Shown: positions 17,929-26,585 of the stretch, piece after piece | Position numbering within the stretch: the stretch's first letter is position 1 | Layout: each line of letters opens with the position of its first letter | Assembly: GCF_020733635.1 (NCBI RefSeq) | Contig: NZ_JAJFZL010000001.1 | Location: forward strand, 5,084,001-5,148,000 | Direction of reading: 5' to 3' | Source: Nocardia spumae | Lineage (GTDB): Bacteria > Actinomycetota > Actinomycetes > Mycobacteriales > Mycobacteriaceae | DNA: 64,000 bases | Notes under the pieces: model-generated | Told to the model about the DNA's origin: nothing | The model's database searches: none | The model's input: the letters and a program-made list of their open reading frames with translations, nothing else | Program-made: the position numbers and the translations under genes

Positions 17929-18759
17929 TCAATCACGGAGCGCCTTTTCCCGGAGCTGTTTGAGCGTCCGGGACAGGATGCGTGATACCTGCATCTGCGA
18001 GCAATTGAGATTGCGCGCGATCTGCTCCTGGGTCATCCCGGCGAAGAACCGCATCGTCAGCACGTATCGCTCCCGCTCGGGCAGGGCATCGATCAGCGGC
18101 TTGACGGTGAGGGTGTTGTCGATCGACCCGTAGGTCGGGTCCTCGTCGCCGAGCGTGTCCAGGATCGATCGCGAACTGCTGTCGTCGTCGGTGGGCTGCA
18201 CATCCAGCGACTGGGTCTGATACGCGTTGCGCGCGATCAGCGCCTGGGTCACCTCGCCCAGATCGGCGCCCATGGCCTCGGCGATCTCTCGCGCGCGCGG
18301 CATACGGCCCAACCGCTGCGAGAGGTCCTCCACCGTCGGTCCCAGCGAGGTCTGGATCTCCTTGATCCGCCGGGGAACCCGCAGCGCCCAGGTGTGGTCG
18401 CGGAAGTGGCGGCGCACCTCACCCATCACGGTCGGCACCGCGAAGGCCAGGAACGGCGCGCCCTGCGAGGGATCGAAGCGGTCAACGGCAGCGACCAGTC
18501 CGACCCGCGCGATCTGCAGCAGATCCTCGAAGTTCTCACCCCGGCCGCTGAATTTGCGGGCGATGTGTTCGGCCAGCGGCAGGCAGCGATTGATCACCTG
18601 CTCGCGGAGCTGCGCCCGGCGCGGATCGTCCGCGGGCAGGGCATCGAGCTCGGTGAACAGGGGCGCGACATCGTCGTATCCGTCGGCATGGGCCCGGGTG
18701 GAGCCGGTGTGCGCCGACTGCTTTTCCGGCGCGGAGCCCGCGCTGTCGTCAGGCGACAT
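17929..18759 (-). CDS. sigF: RNA polymerase sigma factor, SigB/SigF family
   Basis: 276 residues from the ATG at 18759; a GTG at 18771 would add four. Sigma region 2 includes FEDLLQIARVGLVAAVDRFDPSQGAPFLAFAVPTVMGE (residues about 75-115), region 3 follows at DLSQRLGRMPRAREIAEAM, and region 4 at LPERERYVLTMRFFAGMTQEQIA ends with a helix-turn-helix. It is of the group 3 stress/sporulation class. The start overlaps the 3' end of the upstream anti-sigma gene by 11 nt, as in the usfX-sigF operon of mycobacteria, so the two products are made together. General stress or stationary-phase control is the expected role. Confidence 0.95.
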   Translation of the reverse strand: MSPDDSAGSAPEKQSAHTGSTRAHADGYDDVAPLFTELDALPADDPRRAQLREQVINRCLPLAEHIARKFSGRGENFEDLLQIARVGLVAAVDRFDPSQGAPFLAFAVPTVMGEVRRHFRDHTWALRVPRRIKEIQTSLGPTVEDLSQRLGRMPRAREIAEAMGADLGEVTQALIARNAYQTQSLDVQPTDDDSSSRSILDTLGDEDPTYGSIDNTLTVKPLIDALPERERYVLTMRFFAGMTQEQIARNLNCSQMQVSRILSRTLKQLREKALRD

Positions 18760-19183
18760 CGGTTCCGCCACGAGCCCAGCGGAATTCGACGACGGTCGGG
18801 TAGCCGCCCGCGGATTCGTCGTAATCGGCGCTCGAGGTGCGCACCCACTGCGTCAGCGTCGAGACGATATGCCAGCCGAAACCGCTGGTATCCGGGCAGT
18901 CGGCGCTCGTCGTGACCGCGGCCACCCGCACGTCCATGGCCGCATCACTCGCGGTGAACGAGCAATCGATCACCGAGGTGGTGGCGGCGCCCACGATCAG
19001 GGCGCTGACCACCTCGTCGACGGCCAGCCGGATATCGGTCGCCTCGTCGATGCCGAAATCGGCCACCAGCGCCACGGTCTCGGTCAGGGCGCGGACCATG
19101 ATCAATTGTTCCGCGGTGGCCGGCACCTGGAATCCGACCGCAGTGGTCCCCGCGTCGGGAGACACCTTCTCCACCATGCCCAT
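18749..19183 (-). CDS. UsfX/RsbW-like anti-sigma factor with degenerate ATPase boxes
   Basis: 144 residues from the ATG at 19183 with GGGAGC upstream. The pattern LRLAVDEV-type N-box (IRLAVDEVVSALI) lacks the usual Asn, and the nucleotide pocket reads SGFGWHIVSTLT. Both features match what I recall of M. tuberculosis UsfX (RLAVDEVCTRLI and SFSWHVLTAL). It should sequester the SigF-type sigma factor encoded next to it, with which it overlaps. Control would come from antagonist proteins rather than from strong kinase activity. It is divergent from a STAS-domain gene across 227 nt. Confidence 0.88.
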   Translation of the reverse strand: MGMVEKVSPDAGTTAVGFQVPATAEQLIMVRALTETVALVADFGIDEATDIRLAVDEVVSALIVGAATTSVIDCSFTASDAAMDVRVAAVTTSADCPDTSGFGWHIVSTLTQWVRTSSADYDESAGGYPTVVEFRWARGGTDVA

Positions 19184-19271
19184 TTCTTGCTCCCAATTAT
19201 CGTGCCGCGAAACGGTTTCCCAGCGTACGCGAGCGGTCGCGCGGTATCGGCGGATCCCTTCGAAGGCGCCC

Positions 19272-19296
19272 GTTCCGATCCCGGCGAAGCGGGTAT
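19272..19296 (+). promoter_or_regulatory. SigF-like promoter ahead of the STAS gene
   Basis: GTTC (19272-19275) and GGGTAT (19291-19296) are separated by exactly 15 nt. The mycobacterial SigF consensus is GTTT-N15-17-GGGTAT, so there is one mismatch. Transcription would start about 105 nt before the STAS start codon. This suggests the sigma factor drives its own antagonist, a feedback loop. Found by eye only. Confidence 0.5.
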
Positions 19297-19410
19297 GTTG
19301 TTCACCGGCGACCAATCGCCGCGCCGCTCCAAGCGGCATAGATCGCGATATGTCGGAGGTATCGAAGTGACCACATGCGGTACGCACCACCTCGCGCCGG
19401 AGGTTGCCCG

Positions 19411-19773
19411 ATGACCGGCGAACGCGTCTCACCGGTGCTGCGCACCGAACAGCGCACAGAGGGTTCCGTCGCCATTGTGACGGTGCACGGTGAAGTGGAC
19501 ATGAATTCCGCACCGCAACTGCAATCGGCTCTCGACGAGGCGCTGCGGGGCGAGCCCGCCGCCGTCGTGCTGGATATGACCGGTGTCGGATTTCTCGGTT
19601 CGGCGGGCCTGAGCGTGCTGCTCGCCGTCTCCCAGGCCGGAACCACCGCGCTGCGTGTGGTGACCTCGCCCGCGGTGCGCCGTCCGATCGAGGTGACGGC
19701 GCTGGACAAGCTGCTCGAACTGTTCCCGACCGTCGAGGCCGCGCTGGCGCCGGACGGCTCACCGGCGAACTGA
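19411..19773 (+). CDS. STAS-domain anti-sigma factor antagonist
   Basis: 120 residues from the ATG at 19411, which has an excellent GGAGG site; an in-frame ATG at 19375 is poorly placed. The single STAS domain has VTVHGEVDMNSAPQLQ and the phospho-switch loop VGFLGSAGLSVLL, where Ser is the expected kinase target. It should bind an RsbW-type anti-sigma factor and release the SigF-type sigma. It is divergent from the UsfX-like gene and preceded by a SigF-like promoter. Its stop lies 21 nt from the convergent response-regulator stop. Confidence 0.9.
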   Translation: MTGERVSPVLRTEQRTEGSVAIVTVHGEVDMNSAPQLQSALDEALRGEPAAVVLDMTGVGFLGSAGLSVLLAVSQAGTTALRVVTSPAVRRPIEVTALDKLLELFPTVEAALAPDGSPAN

Positions 19774-19794
19774 ACCGGACCGTATCCGGCGACC

Positions 19795-20241
19795 TCACAG
19801 CTGCCTGGGCAAACGGACGACCTGGACGAAGAATTCGTCGATGTGCTTGATCGCGGCGATGAATTGGTCCAGGTCGACCGGTTTGGTCACATATGCGTTG
19901 GCGTGCAGCCGATAACTGCGCAGAATGTCTTCCTCCGCGGCCGACGTGGTCAGCACGACCACCGGAATATGGCTCAGATCCGGATCGGATTTGATCTTTT
20001 CCAGAATCTGCCGGCCGTCGTATTTCGGGAGATTCAGATCCAGCAGAATCAGATCCGGCCGCGGCGCCTCGGTGAATTCACCCTCCCGGTACAGGAAATC
20101 GAGCGCTTCCTGTCCGTCGTGAGCGACGTGCAGCGTGTTGCCGATCTTGTTGTCCTCGAATGCCTCCCGCGTCATCAGCTCGTCGCCGGGATCGTCCTCC
20201 ACGAGCAGGATGTCGATGGGCTGGCCCAGTGGTTCGGTCAT
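19795..20241 (-). CDS. single-domain response regulator (CheY-like)
   Basis: 148 residues, a stand-alone receiver domain with acidic pocket EDDPGD (residues 15-20), phospho-acceptor Asp68 (LLDLN), the conserved Thr (LTTSAAE) and Lys (VTKPVD). The variant with an extended alpha4-beta5 region and RSYRLHANAYVTKP is the type usually partnered with phytochrome-like or CHASE-type histidine kinases. The ATG overlaps the kinase stop by 4 nt (ATGA), with GAAGGAG upstream. With no output domain it probably relays phosphate or acts through protein contact. Confidence 0.93.
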   Translation of the reverse strand: MTEPLGQPIDILLVEDDPGDELMTREAFEDNKIGNTLHVAHDGQEALDFLYREGEFTEAPRPDLILLDLNLPKYDGRQILEKIKSDPDLSHIPVVVLTTSAAEEDILRSYRLHANAYVTKPVDLDQFIAAIKHIDEFFVQVVRLPRQL

Positions 20242-21848
20242 GCGTCGACTCCTTCGACTACGGGTTCGATGAGGGCGGGCGCGATGCGCACCGCGAGGGT
20301 GAAGCGGAAACGGGTACCGCCGGTGTAGGTGGTGTCGATCCACAGCGTGCCGCCGTGGTACTCGACGATCTTCTTGCACAGCGCCAGGCCGATGCCGGTG
20401 CCGCTGTACTCCTCCCGGCTGTGCAGGCGCTGGAAGATCACGAACACCTTCTCGGCGAACTGGGGCGCGATACCGATCCCGTTGTCCGACACCGAGAACT
20501 GCCATTCGGCGGGGTCGTCGGCCGGCTCGCACTCGATCCGCACCCGGGGGGCGGTGTCGGGCGCCCTGAATTTGACCGCGTTACCGATCAGGTTCTGCCA
20601 CAGCATCGTCAGCAGGGTGTGATCACCGGTGATCTCGGGCAGCTGCTCCGGTCTTTCGATCACCGTGCCGGAGTCCTCGATCACATCGGACAGGTTGTCC
20701 AGCGCCGAATCCAGTGTCGCATCGAGATCGACCGGTTCGGTGCCGTCGATCACCCGGCCCACGCGCGAGAAGGTCAGCAGATCGTTGATCAACCGCTGCA
20801 TCCGCTTGGCGCCGTCCACGGCATAGTCGATGTACTGTTTGCCCCGGTCGTCGAGCTGTTCGTGGTACCGCTTCTCGAGCAGCTGACAGAATGCCGCCAC
20901 CTTGCGCAGCGGCTCCTGCAGATCGTGCGAGGCGACGTAGGCGAACTGCTCCAGTTCGGCGTTGGATCGGCGCAGTTGCACCGTCTGCCGGTCCAGATCC
21001 TCGGCCTGGCGAGCGAGCTGATCCTGCTGGTCGCGCGAGGCCGACAGTTCGGTGACGATCCGCACCCGCATCTGCTCCACCGCCTCGGCGACGGTCGCCA
21101 GATCCGCGGGCCCACGCGCGGTGATGTGGTGATCGAACTCGCCGCCCGCCACCCGCAGCGACGACGCGGTCAGCACATCGAGCGGGCGCGCCACCAGCCG
21201 TCGGATCAGTACGACCAGCGCGAGACCGGTGAGCAGCACCACGACCACCACCGCGATCAGCACCCGATCGCGCAAGGTGCGCGCATTGGCCAGTTCGTGC
21301 CGGTCGGCGATGATCGCGGCGTTGGTGTCGGCGTTCTGCGTGGCGAAGGCCACCCGCAACCCGTCGAAGAGTGTCTTGCCACGGCTGACCAATGCCGTCG
21401 TCTCGGCGGCGCGGGCGTTGCCGCCCGCGGCGATCAGCGGATCAGCGTATTCGGTGCGCCAGCGCCGTGCCGCCGACTCGACGCGGTCGAGGTCGGCGAG
21501 CAGCCTCGGCCGCTCACCCGCCAGCTCACGCAGACGAGCCACCGCGGCGACCTCGTCGCGCAAACCCTGGTTGTAGGGCTCGAGAAACTGCGGGTCGCCG
21601 GCGATCGCGAACCCACGCAGGCCGGTTTCCTGGTTGACCAGCGCCGACTGCAGGCGATAGGACTCCGTGGCGGTGGGCTGGGTGCGGTCGAGCAGCCGAT
21701 CGGTCACCGCATTGGTCCGGGCGATCACCTGCCCGGCCACGACGGCTCCGATGACGATCATCACGATCATCAGCCCCAGCACGATCTGAAACCACGTCTG
21801 CACGGTGAAGCGTCCGACGATTCCACCGTGGCGCCGCTTCGCCGTCAC
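20238..21848 (-). CDS. CHASE3-domain sensor histidine kinase
   Basis: 536 residues from the GTG at 21848, which overlaps the previous stop (GTGA). Membrane helix 1 spans about residues 18-42, followed by an extracytoplasmic CHASE3-type helical sensor (about 43-190, with NQETGLRGF), membrane helix 2 (about 195-217), a HAMP linker, and the kinase core. His308 in ASHDLQEPLR is the phospho-acceptor; the N-box NLIGNAVKF, DNGIGI and GTGIGLAL complete the ATPase domain. It is sandwiched between a PP2C-type response regulator and a CheY-like regulator with overlaps on both sides, so all three are one operon. Confidence 0.94.
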   Translation of the reverse strand: MTAKRRHGGIVGRFTVQTWFQIVLGLMIVMIVIGAVVAGQVIARTNAVTDRLLDRTQPTATESYRLQSALVNQETGLRGFAIAGDPQFLEPYNQGLRDEVAAVARLRELAGERPRLLADLDRVESAARRWRTEYADPLIAAGGNARAAETTALVSRGKTLFDGLRVAFATQNADTNAAIIADRHELANARTLRDRVLIAVVVVVLLTGLALVVLIRRLVARPLDVLTASSLRVAGGEFDHHITARGPADLATVAEAVEQMRVRIVTELSASRDQQDQLARQAEDLDRQTVQLRRSNAELEQFAYVASHDLQEPLRKVAAFCQLLEKRYHEQLDDRGKQYIDYAVDGAKRMQRLINDLLTFSRVGRVIDGTEPVDLDATLDSALDNLSDVIEDSGTVIERPEQLPEITGDHTLLTMLWQNLIGNAVKFRAPDTAPRVRIECEPADDPAEWQFSVSDNGIGIAPQFAEKVFVIFQRLHSREEYSGTGIGLALCKKIVEYHGGTLWIDTTYTGGTRFRFTLAVRIAPALIEPVVEGVDA

Positions 21849-23218
21849 CGGTCGCCTTCCTGTCCGCGTTCGCGCCAGCGCAGATACACGACGGCTACAT
21901 CGTCGTCGAGTCCGCCCGCCGGCGCGGCGGCGTCTTCGACCCGGCCCAGCAGTTCGTCCAGGTAGCGCGCGGGCTGATCGACCGACACCGCGGAGGCCAT
22001 CGAGAGCAGGCCGTCCTCCCCGAGGCGTCCGCCGTCGGTGCTGATCCGCGCCTCGAACAGGCCGTCGGTGAACAGCACCAGGCCGGCGCCCGCGGGCACG
22101 TCGACGTGGCGCACCGGCCAGTCCGCACGGCCCGGCACGAAGCCGAGCGCCGGGCCGCCGGGGACCTCGAGCCATTCGGTGCCGGCGGGCCGGTGTACCA
22201 GCATGCCCGGATGTCCGGCGCGGATGACCTGCACCTGCTCACGCCCGGACGGCGCGTACAGCGTGGTGAGGGTGGCGAAGGTCTGCGGGCCGGTCCGCTC
22301 GGCGACGAGCACCTGCTCGAGCAGTTCCAATTGCCTCGGCCCGGTCACGCCGCTGAATACCAGGGTGCGCCAGGCCAGCCGCAGTCCGACGCCGATCGCC
22401 GCCTCGTCCGGTCCGTGACCGGCCACATCGCCGATCAGCGCGTGCACGGTGCCGTCGGCTTCCTGGACCACGTCGTAGAAGTCGCCGCCCAGCAGCGAAT
22501 AGGCCCGGCCGGGCCGGTATCGCGACACCACATCGATCACCGGCTCGCCGCGCAGCAGCGGTTTGGGCAGCAGGCCGCGTTCCAGCCGGGCGTTCTCCTG
22601 TGCCCGCATGGTGGTCGCGCGCAGCGCGGTGGCAGTACGTTCGGCCTGCTTGCGCTGAATCGCGTAGCGCACGGCACGGCCGAACCACTCGGGTTCGACC
22701 CGACCCTTGACCAGGTAGTCCTCGGCACCGGCCGCCATGGCGGCCAGCCCCGTCTGCTCCTCGTCGAGTCCGGTCATGACCACGACCGCGACCTGGTCGG
22801 TGTATTCGCGCAGCTGGGCGAGCGCGTCCAGTCCCTGGGAATCGGGCAGGTTCAGATCCAGCAGGACACAATCGGGCAGTCCCGCGGCCAGCCACGCACC
22901 CGCCTCGGACAGTGACCGGACGTGTTCGAGCCGAGCGCCGGGCGCACCGTCGGCCACGAGCTCTTCGACCAGCAGGGCATCGCCGGGGTCGTCCTCCACG
23001 AGCAGGATCGTGTGCCCGGTCGGCACCCCCGGCCCGAGCGACGGCACAGTCGCCGACGCCGAGAGCTCGGAGGGGCGGTTCGCCCTGCGGGCCGATCCCG
23101 GCCGCGCCCCCTCGGACGCGCGCAGCACAGCGCGGCCGGAGATATCGCGGACCTGCGGGTTCTGTTCCCGCAGCACGACTCGGTCCATCAGCGAAGCCGG
23201 CGCATCGGTGCCGGACAT
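21845..23218 (-). CDS. response regulator fused to PP2C (SpoIIE/RsbU-type) phosphatase
   Basis: About 457 residues from the ATG at 23218; ATG 23188 and an upstream start at 23278 are alternatives. After a basic, disordered N terminus of about 60-70 residues comes a receiver domain (VEDDPGD, phospho-acceptor in LLDLNLPDSQG, VVMTG, VKG). It is followed by a helical linker and a PP2C domain with GGDFYD, GDVAGHG and LFTDGLFEAR metal-binding motifs. It should dephosphorylate a STAS antagonist when phosphorylated by the coupled histidine kinase, thereby connecting an external signal to the SigF switch. This is the RsbP/RsbU-like input of the cluster. Confidence 0.92.
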   Translation of the reverse strand: MSGTDAPASLMDRVVLREQNPQVRDISGRAVLRASEGARPGSARRANRPSELSASATVPSLGPGVPTGHTILLVEDDPGDALLVEELVADGAPGARLEHVRSLSEAGAWLAAGLPDCVLLDLNLPDSQGLDALAQLREYTDQVAVVVMTGLDEEQTGLAAMAAGAEDYLVKGRVEPEWFGRAVRYAIQRKQAERTATALRATTMRAQENARLERGLLPKPLLRGEPVIDVVSRYRPGRAYSLLGGDFYDVVQEADGTVHALIGDVAGHGPDEAAIGVGLRLAWRTLVFSGVTGPRQLELLEQVLVAERTGPQTFATLTTLYAPSGREQVQVIRAGHPGMLVHRPAGTEWLEVPGGPALGFVPGRADWPVRHVDVPAGAGLVLFTDGLFEARISTDGGRLGEDGLLSMASAVSVDQPARYLDELLGRVEDAAAPAGGLDDDVAVVYLRWRERGQEGDR

Positions 23219-23428
23219 CGACCTGGTGACCGTGGACGAGGGGTGAGCGATCGTGCCAGGAGCGGCACGTTTCGACAATGCTGCCTCCGATCGAAGAAGC
23301 GACGGCCCGAGCGCACGCCTACTTGCTCAGCGGCCAGTTGCTCGACCGTGAGGCGAGCTGATCTTAGCCGACGCCGCTCGGCAGCGCCCGATGTACCCAC
23401 GCGGGCATCCAGGGCCCCGGCACGCGGA

Positions 23429-23701
23429 TCAGCGCAGCGCGTCCGCGGGCGCGCGCTCGGCGCCGAAGGGCTGGCCCACAACACTTTTCGCGGCCAGTCG
23501 CAGGCCGCTCGATTCGGTGCGGCGCACCGGGCCGGAGTTTCCGGACGCGTACCGGGCGCGCAGTTTCGCCGACCACACCGCGACCACTGCCGCATACATC
23601 GAAATGACGATCAGCGAAACAGAGCCGATCCCCACAAGCAGCGCAACCACGAACGATCCGGTCCTCTCGATGTCGAACGGTCCAGGTCCGGGCGCCGGCA
23701 C
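23429..23701 (-). CDS. small putative membrane protein
   Basis: 90 residues from a GTG. One long hydrophobic stretch (about residues 15-45) followed by a basic, soluble tail suggests a single-pass or hairpin inner-membrane protein. No family is recognised. The start has no good ribosome-binding site, and a shorter form beginning inside the hydrophobic segment is possible. It sits alone between the phosphatase operon and the divergent PAS-ANTAR gene, with about 200 nt on each side, and its composition differs from antisense noise; still, it could be spurious. Confidence 0.4.
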   Translation of the reverse strand: MPAPGPGPFDIERTGSFVVALLVGIGSVSLIVISMYAAVVAVWSAKLRARYASGNSGPVRRTESSGLRLAAKSVVGQPFGAERAPADALR

Positions 23702-23896
23702 CGGCCGTCACGTCTCGGACCGCGAGCGCCGGCATCGAGCACCGATTCGGTGCGACGCCACGCTCGCGTCTTTCGAAATGCCCCCGAAATCGGGTACCAA
23801 ACCGAAAGTTGGTGCGCGTGACGCCGCCCGGGCGTGCGATGCCGATCAGTCCTACCTGGTATGCGGGGCGATCGGCATCCGGCGGATACTGGAACG

Positions 23897-24580
23897 GTGG
23901 GTACGGAACAGCGGCCGAATGCCGCAGAGCTCGATCTCGTGACAACTGTGCTCGGCGCGGAGCCGTGCGGCGGTGTCGGCTGGTTCCGGTTCTGGTTCGC
24001 CGACCAGCGCTGGGAGTGGTCGGAGGAGGTAGCGAGGATGTACGGCTACTCCGCCGCCGACACCGAACCTTCCACCGACCTGCTGTTGTCACACAAACAC
24101 CCGGACGACCGGGACGGAATGGCGGCCAGTATCGCCACCGCCCTCGAGACCGGCGAGCCGATCTGCGGACAGCACCGCATTCTCGACAGCGAAGGTCAGG
24201 CGCGCGACATCATCGTGGTCGGCGACCACCTCACCGACGAGGACGGGGCGACCATCGGCACCTGCGGTTTCTTCGTCGACATCACCGAGACGATCGCCGA
24301 TGAACGCAACGAGGCCCTCTCGGAGGTGCTGCCCGAACTGATCGAGGCCCGCGCGGTCATCGAGCAGGCCAAGGGGGCGCTGGTCCTCGCCTACGGCATC
24401 AGCCCCGAACAGGCGTTCCGCGTGCTGAGCTGGCGCTCGCAGGAGACCAACACCAAACTGCGTGATCTCGCGGTGCAGCTGGTCGACGAGTTCCGCCGAT
24501 TGAAGGGACAGAACACGGCCACGCGCACCCGCGTCGATCACATCGTGCTCACCGCGCATCGGTTGGTGCCGCGCGACTGA
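23897..24580 (+). CDS. PAS and ANTAR domain-containing protein
   Basis: 227 residues from the GTG at 23897. A PAS fold covers about residues 20-130, with WFRFWFADQRWEWSEEVARMYGYS and a FFVDIT C-cap. An ANTAR RNA-binding domain covers about 140-200, with VIEQAKGALVLAYGISPEQAFRVLSWRSQETNTKLRDLA in two helices of the expected spacing. ANTAR proteins bind paired hairpins in leader RNAs and prevent transcription termination. It is next to the signalling cluster and may respond to the same stress; its RNA target is not visible here. The product ends 27 nt before the convergent acyltransferase stop. Confidence 0.92.
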   Translation: MGTEQRPNAAELDLVTTVLGAEPCGGVGWFRFWFADQRWEWSEEVARMYGYSAADTEPSTDLLLSHKHPDDRDGMAASIATALETGEPICGQHRILDSEGQARDIIVVGDHLTDEDGATIGTCGFFVDITETIADERNEALSEVLPELIEARAVIEQAKGALVLAYGISPEQAFRVLSWRSQETNTKLRDLAVQLVDEFRRLKGQNTATRTRVDHIVLTAHRLVPRD

Positions 24581-24607
24581 CCGGTCCGGCGCCGGCGGTT
24601 GTGCGGG

Positions 24608-25582
24608 TCAGGCCGAGTGCGCGACCGCGGGCTCGGCGATGACGATGTCGCGAGTGGGCCCGGTGCCCACCGCGGTGGCATGCGCGTCGATGCGCACTTC
24701 GGTGCGGCCTCTGATCGCACGCTCGCAGCGACCGGCCAGATCGTGGCGGTCCGTGCCGGGCTCCTCGACCGGCAGCAGGACCAGTTCGGCGACAACACCC
24801 CGCGAGCGCAGCACCCGCCGGGCCGAATCGAGGAAGGTGTCCACCCCGACGAAGCCGGGAACGGTCGAGACGCCGCCGTCCGGATCGACGTAGCGCAGGC
24901 GAATCGGCTGGACCGGGGTGGCGCTGTCCACGGCGGCCTGGAACAGCGCCGGACGCATTCGTCCGTGCGCCCGGCCACACCAGGTGGTGCCCTCGGGGAA
25001 CATCGCGACCCGCTCCCCGGCCGCGAGCCGCGCCGACATCGTCTCGATCACTTCCGGCAATTGCCGCAACCGTTCCCGGTCGATCGGTATCACCCGCATC
25101 TGACGGGCCAGCCGGCCCAGCAGCGGCCAGGAGACGAGGTCACCGCGCGCGACGAAACCCATCGGCGAGACGGCGGCCAAGGCCAGGACATCGGTCCACC
25201 CGACATGTCCGGCCACGACGAGCGTCCCGGTGTCCGGCGGCGGCGCGGTGCGCTCGTCGACGACCCGCAGTCCGATTCCGCAGCAACGCAATACGGTCCG
25301 GGCGTAGCGCCGGTGCAGACCGTTGCGCCGGGCGGCCGGCGTCACCAGGTTGACCAGCGGGAACGCCACCAGCAGTCCCGCCACCCCGGCCGCGCGCGCG
25401 GTCACCCGCAGCACACCCGCGCTGTCGGGTGTCTCCACACAGCGGGCGCCGCACGGACTGGCCGGCATCCACGCGTGCAGCGGGGCGGTCGGCGGACAGG
25501 CCGGCCCACCGCGAGCCGGAGCCGGATCGGCGCCGACCGGAATACCGGTCTCCGCGGCTGTTTTCGTTGTCGAGGACATCAT
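24608..25582 (-). CDS. 1-acylglycerol-3-phosphate-type acyltransferase (PlsC family)
   Basis: 324 residues. The PlsC signature HxxxxD is present as GHVGWTD (about residue 123) and the substrate-binding block as FPEGTT (about 194). A hydrophobic segment near residues 60-80 probably anchors it to the membrane. Its ATG overlaps the upstream OlsB-like gene by 4 nt (ATGA). The pair corresponds to Rv3026c-Rv3027c of M. tuberculosis by order. OlsB followed by an OlsA-like acyltransferase is the arrangement for ornithine lipid synthesis, so lyso-ornithine-lipid acylation is plausible but unproven. Confidence 0.88.
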   Translation of the reverse strand: MMSSTTKTAAETGIPVGADPAPARGGPACPPTAPLHAWMPASPCGARCVETPDSAGVLRVTARAAGVAGLLVAFPLVNLVTPAARRNGLHRRYARTVLRCCGIGLRVVDERTAPPPDTGTLVVAGHVGWTDVLALAAVSPMGFVARGDLVSWPLLGRLARQMRVIPIDRERLRQLPEVIETMSARLAAGERVAMFPEGTTWCGRAHGRMRPALFQAAVDSATPVQPIRLRYVDPDGGVSTVPGFVGVDTFLDSARRVLRSRGVVAELVLLPVEEPGTDRHDLAGRCERAIRGRTEVRIDAHATAVGTGPTRDIVIAEPAVAHSA

Positions 25583-26541
25583 GCGCCTCCGCCGGTATCG
25601 AGATCCTGTGCCGCCGTGGCGGCCGGTGCCGCGGATCGGGCGTCCATCGCGCCCGCCGCGCTCTGCAGACGTTCCAGGTAACGGGTGTTGATGGTTTCCA
25701 GGCCCAGCAGGGCGACGAAGTCGGCGACCCCGAAGTCGGGATCGTGGGCCGGTTCACCGCAGATCTCGGCGCCCAGGCGCAGATATCCGCGCAGCAGCGG
25801 CGGCAGTTTCGGCCGGGCGGGAGCCTCGAGTTCGTCGAGGCCGTGGCCGTCGACGACCACCGGCCGGTAGGGACGGACCCGGCGGGCGGGATCACCGGCG
25901 TGCTTGCTCAGCAACAGATCTCGTACCGCCGCGACGTTCGCGCCGGGCGGATCGGCGGGGGTGTCGCGCATCGGGACCGAGACGCAGCCCATCACCCAGT
26001 CGTAGCCGGTGAGCTGGATGTAGTGCAGGATGCCCGCCCACATGAGGGTCAGCACCGAACCGTTGCGGTGATCGGGGACGACGCACGCGCGCCCCATCTC
26101 CACGATCCGCCGCCCCTCGGGATCCATTGCGCTCAAGTCGAATTCGGTGGCGGTGTAGTAGCCGCCGGCCGCGCGGACCTTGTCCGGCGGCAGCATCCGG
26201 TAGCAGCCCACGAACCGATCGGTCAGATCGTCGCGAACCAGCAGATGGTCGCAGTGCTCGTCGAAGCGGTCGGCATCCAGGCCGTCGGCGTCGACCGGGA
26301 TGTCGAAGCCGGGTTCATTGGCGAACACCCCGTAGCGCAGTGCCTGGGCGGCCCGGCGGTGGTCGCGATCGGAAGACACAACCAGGGAGTACTGTGGCGA
26401 CGTCACCCCTGGGCCTGTCGTGCGGGTCGGTGTCAGCACGGACGTTGGCGTCATGGTGTCGATGAAGCCAGGCCGATTCGGCGACGGGGCGACGTTCGAG
26501 TGTCGTGCCGATGCCAGTCCGGTGAACGAGATCCCCGTCAC
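25579..26541 (-). CDS. OlsB-like GNAT N-acyltransferase
   Basis: 320 residues with an OlsB/autoinducer-synthase-type GNAT core: ALRYGVFANEPGFDIPVDADGLDADRFDEHCDHLLVRD (about 68-106), GCYRML, YTATEFDLSAM, EMGRACVVPDHRNG and GYDWVMGCVSVP. OlsB transfers a 3-hydroxyacyl group to the alpha-amine of ornithine. Homology is at the family level only and mycobacterial relatives are not well characterised. An ATG at 26454 would give a protein about 29 residues shorter. The gene is first in a two-gene operon and separated from the upstream GT operon by a strong hairpin terminator. Confidence 0.87.
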   Translation of the reverse strand: MTGISFTGLASARHSNVAPSPNRPGFIDTMTPTSVLTPTRTTGPGVTSPQYSLVVSSDRDHRRAAQALRYGVFANEPGFDIPVDADGLDADRFDEHCDHLLVRDDLTDRFVGCYRMLPPDKVRAAGGYYTATEFDLSAMDPEGRRIVEMGRACVVPDHRNGSVLTLMWAGILHYIQLTGYDWVMGCVSVPMRDTPADPPGANVAAVRDLLLSKHAGDPARRVRPYRPVVVDGHGLDELEAPARPKLPPLLRGYLRLGAEICGEPAHDPDFGVADFVALLGLETINTRYLERLQSAAGAMDARSAAPAATAAQDLDTGGGA

Positions 26542-26585
26542 ACCGAACGTTCACCACCCCGTCTCCTCCGGTTCGCCGCGAGTGC

